This document shows positions 6,494 to 8,048 of a stretch of 8,048 bases of DNA, piece after piece. The stretch's first letter is position 1. Every line of letters begins with the position of its first letter. This DNA is from Acidobacteriota bacterium (GTDB taxonomy: Bacteria > Acidobacteriota > Terriglobia > Bryobacterales > Bryobacteraceae). The stretch is taken from NCBI GenBank assembly GCA_003223065.1, contig QHXU01000107.1, positions 1 through 8,048 of the forward strand, read 5' to 3'. Both the position numbers and the translations under genes were made by a program. The notes beneath the pieces are model-generated. The model had not been told where the DNA came from. It ran no database searches and saw only the letters and a program-made list of their open reading frames with translations.

Positions 6494-7114
6494 ATGAACA
6501 GTACCCGCCCTCCCGGACTGATTGTCGGCATCACCGGCGCCACAGGATCGATTTTCGGGATTCGTCTCCTCGAGACCTTGCAGAACTCCGGCGTGGACAC
6601 GCACCTGATTGTGAGCAGATGGGGCGCGCGGACGCTAGTGCATGAAACGCGATACACGCTCGATCAGGTTCACCGGATGGCTTCTTTCTATTACTCGCCG
6701 AACGATCAGGGGGCCGTGTTATCCAGCGGTTCGTTCTTGACGCGGGGGATGGTCGTGGCTCCGTGCAGTATGCGGACGCTCGCCGCGATCGCCCACGGCC
6801 ATGACGAGCACCTGATCCACCGCGCCGCGGACGTGATCCTGAAAGAACGGCGCAAGCTGGTGCTGGTGGTCCGTGAAGCTCCGCTGAATGACATCCACCT
6901 GGAGAACATGCTGAAGCTGTCCCGCATGGGTGTTGTCATTCTGCCACCGGTCCCCGCTTTCTACAATCATCCGCAGTCAATCGATCAGATCGTCGACCAC
7001 ATTGTCATGCGGATCCTCGACCAGTTCGATATCCGCCTCGACCTCGCGGAGCGCTGGAATGGCGAGATGTCAACCGACCGGGTTCCGGCGCATGCAGGCG
7101 ACAAGACAAGTTAA
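6494..7114 (+). CDS. ubiX: UbiX-type flavin prenyltransferase
   Basis: The protein has 206 residues, close to the 190-200 usual for UbiX/Pad1. Family motifs occur in order: GITGATGS (12-19) for the flavin-binding Rossmann-like start, APCSMRTLAAIAHG (89-102), KERRKLVLVVREAPL (117-131, with K121, R127 and E128), then IHLENML and LPPVPAFY ending at Y157. UbiX joins a dimethylallyl group to FMN to make prenyl-FMN, the cofactor of UbiD decarboxylases used in quinone and aromatic acid metabolism. It is cytoplasmic and normally a dodecamer. No ubiD lies in this window. The start is bounded by an in-frame TAA at 6473-6475, so ATG 6494 is the first available ATG. No Shine-Dalgarno precedes it (ATTTTCGCATC), suggesting weak or leaderless initiation. 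It shares orientation with the amidohydrolase gene 91 bases upstream and converges on the PAP2 gene 18 bases downstream. Confidence 0.95.
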   Translation: MNSTRPPGLIVGITGATGSIFGIRLLETLQNSGVDTHLIVSRWGARTLVHETRYTLDQVHRMASFYYSPNDQGAVLSSGSFLTRGMVVAPCSMRTLAAIAHGHDEHLIHRAADVILKERRKLVLVVREAPLNDIHLENMLKLSRMGVVILPPVPAFYNHPQSIDQIVDHIVMRILDQFDIRLDLAERWNGEMSTDRVPAHAGDKTS

Positions 7115-7132
7115 GAGTGGCGCGCCGAAAAG

Positions 7133-8048
7133 TCAGTTCCCGAACGCGAGCACGACGCCATACGTGCGGCTGCCCGGCTCGGCCTCCGGAATGATCCGGG
7201 GCCTCACCCAGCCGTGCTTATGGATCGCGTGGTCCATGTGAGTCCGGTACACATAGCGGCCCATGGCGCCGCCCGCGACGATGTCTGAAGCGAAATGCCT
7301 CTGCGCTGCAAACCGCGCGGTGCTCACGATGCCGGCCAATCCATAAGACACAATCGGAACGATCTTTGATCCGCGTCCGTACTCGTGGGCGATCAGAGAA
7401 GCCAACGACCACGACTCGATTGCGTGGCCTGACGGGAATGAGGTTCCTCCATCGAAAAAGTGCGCCTTTTCAGTGCTCGAATCCGGCCGGTTTCTACCTG
7501 CGATTGGCTTCAGAATGCCAACGACGATTACGCTGTCCAACAACGCCTCGGCTCCGAGTACTCCGACCTCTCGCGGCTTTGGATCATCGCGCAGCACACC
7601 GTACCCGTAGAACCCGGCAGTCAGCGGGATCAAAGTGTAGGAAGCGCCAATATTTGAAATCCTGTTTGCCCAGCTGACCTGACCTTTGCTGTTCTCCAAA
7701 AGCGTGGAGGTCCTGCGATCTGTGGCAATCAGTGCCGCGGTGGCCGCTCCAAATCCGATCCACCACTTTGCGTCACGCTTGCGCATGTGGAACGGGCTGG
7801 TCCAGATTTCTTTCTGATCCAGGAGGATGTTTCCACCCAGCTTGTACATGAGCGGCTTGAAGCGCTCGGTATCACCGGGATAATAAATGCGATCTCGAGG
7901 ATCTTGAAAAGGATTCAGGCCCTGGTTTCCATTGCGATCCTTGTCCGATTGATACTTCGCAGTCTTGGCAGTCCCCGAGGTCTGATCCGTGCCGTTTTCA
8001 AAAGTTTGCGCCAGGAGAGGAATCGCGATCGCAAACACTGCAATCATG
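7133..8048 (-). CDS. PAP2-family phosphatase, membrane or secreted; start at or beyond the window edge
   Basis: Counting from the ATG at 8047 gives 304 residues. The three PAP2 signatures are intact: K180-x6-R187-P188, F204-PSGH (205-208), and R245-x5-H251-x3-D255. H208, H251 and D255 are therefore available for the phosphohistidine mechanism. A polar, probably disordered lead (about 16-60, rich in D, N, G, Q and K) precedes a segment at 70-90 (GGNILLDQKEIWTSPF). Hydrophobic stretches follow at about 95-109, 134-150, 163-179 and 229-243, suggesting membrane association. The extreme N-terminus MIAVFAIAIPLLAQ is the core of a signal peptide but lacks the usual basic residues, so the true start may be a few codons further out, beyond base 8048. 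Likely substrates are lipid phosphates or pyrophosphates (undecaprenyl-PP, phosphatidate, lipid A), but which one is not decidable here. The stop is 18 bases from the ubiX stop, convergent, with no terminator hairpin visible. Confidence 0.9.
   Translation of the reverse strand, partial: MIAVFAIAIPLLAQTFENGTDQTSGTAKTAKYQSDKDRNGNQGLNPFQDPRDRIYYPGDTERFKPLMYKLGGNILLDQKEIWTSPFHMRKRDAKWWIGFGAATAALIATDRRTSTLLENSKGQVSWANRISNIGASYTLIPLTAGFYGYGVLRDDPKPREVGVLGAEALLDSVIVVGILKPIAGRNRPDSSTEKAHFFDGGTSFPSGHAIESWSLASLIAHEYGRGSKIVPIVSYGLAGIVSTARFAAQRHFASDIVAGGAMGRYVYRTHMDHAIHKHGWVRPRIIPEAEPGSRTYGVVLAFGN

Noticed and set aside
7115..7132. Possible bidirectional terminator between convergent ubiX and PAP2 genes, around GGCGCGCC (7119-7126)
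   Set aside because: The 8-base palindrome has no loop and no T-tract on either side. A GC-rich site like this is expected by chance.

Overview
This is a GC-rich window with tightly packed genes from a free-living, probably Gram-negative bacterium. The closest overall resemblance I recognise is to Acidobacteriota (Solibacter/Bryobacter-like). That assignment is an inference from gene style: a secreted M14 peptidase with a TGWTLP-containing C-terminal region, a secreted imidazolonepropionase-type amidohydrolase, an EF-G-2 type factor and a PAP2 protein with a long N-terminal lead. I could not run a search to confirm it. I see no phage, insertion sequence, CRISPR or plasmid gene.

Layout, left to right. 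A secreted M14 zinc carboxypeptidase reads leftward and runs off the left edge (1-1803, minus). A short divergent gap with an inverted repeat precedes a complete tRNA-Arg(TCT) with encoded CCA (1893-1969, plus). It converges on a leftward GNAT acetyltransferase with a second, GNAT-like half (2014-2895, minus). A 102-base divergent gap separates this from a two-gene rightward unit. That unit is an EF-G-2 type translation factor with a GTG start (2998-5094), followed 6 bases later by a secreted metal-dependent amidohydrolase (5101-6402). After a 91-base gap with GC-rich inverted repeats comes a UbiX-type flavin prenyltransferase (6494-7114, plus). It converges on a membrane or secreted PAP2 phosphatase whose 5' end lies at or beyond the right edge (7133-8048, minus).

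The genes do not form one pathway. The only probable operon is EF-G-2 plus amidohydrolase. The peptidase, amidohydrolase and PAP2 protein share an envelope theme: hydrolysis of peptides, of amide or dipeptide-type substrates, and of phosphate esters. UbiX makes the prenylated flavin for a UbiD decarboxylase that is not in this window.

No stretch over 300 bases lacks a gene. The gaps are 1804-1892, 1970-2013, 2896-2997, 5095-5100, 6403-6493 and 7115-7132. I found no convincing intrinsic terminator (hairpin plus T-tract) in any of them. I do not see a previously undescribed multi-gene system. The points most worth a second look are the sequence around the EF-G-2 start, where the Shine-Dalgarno is followed at once by its own complement, the missing G3 histidine in that GTPase, and the proline/alanine/glycine-rich insertion in the M14 peptidase.
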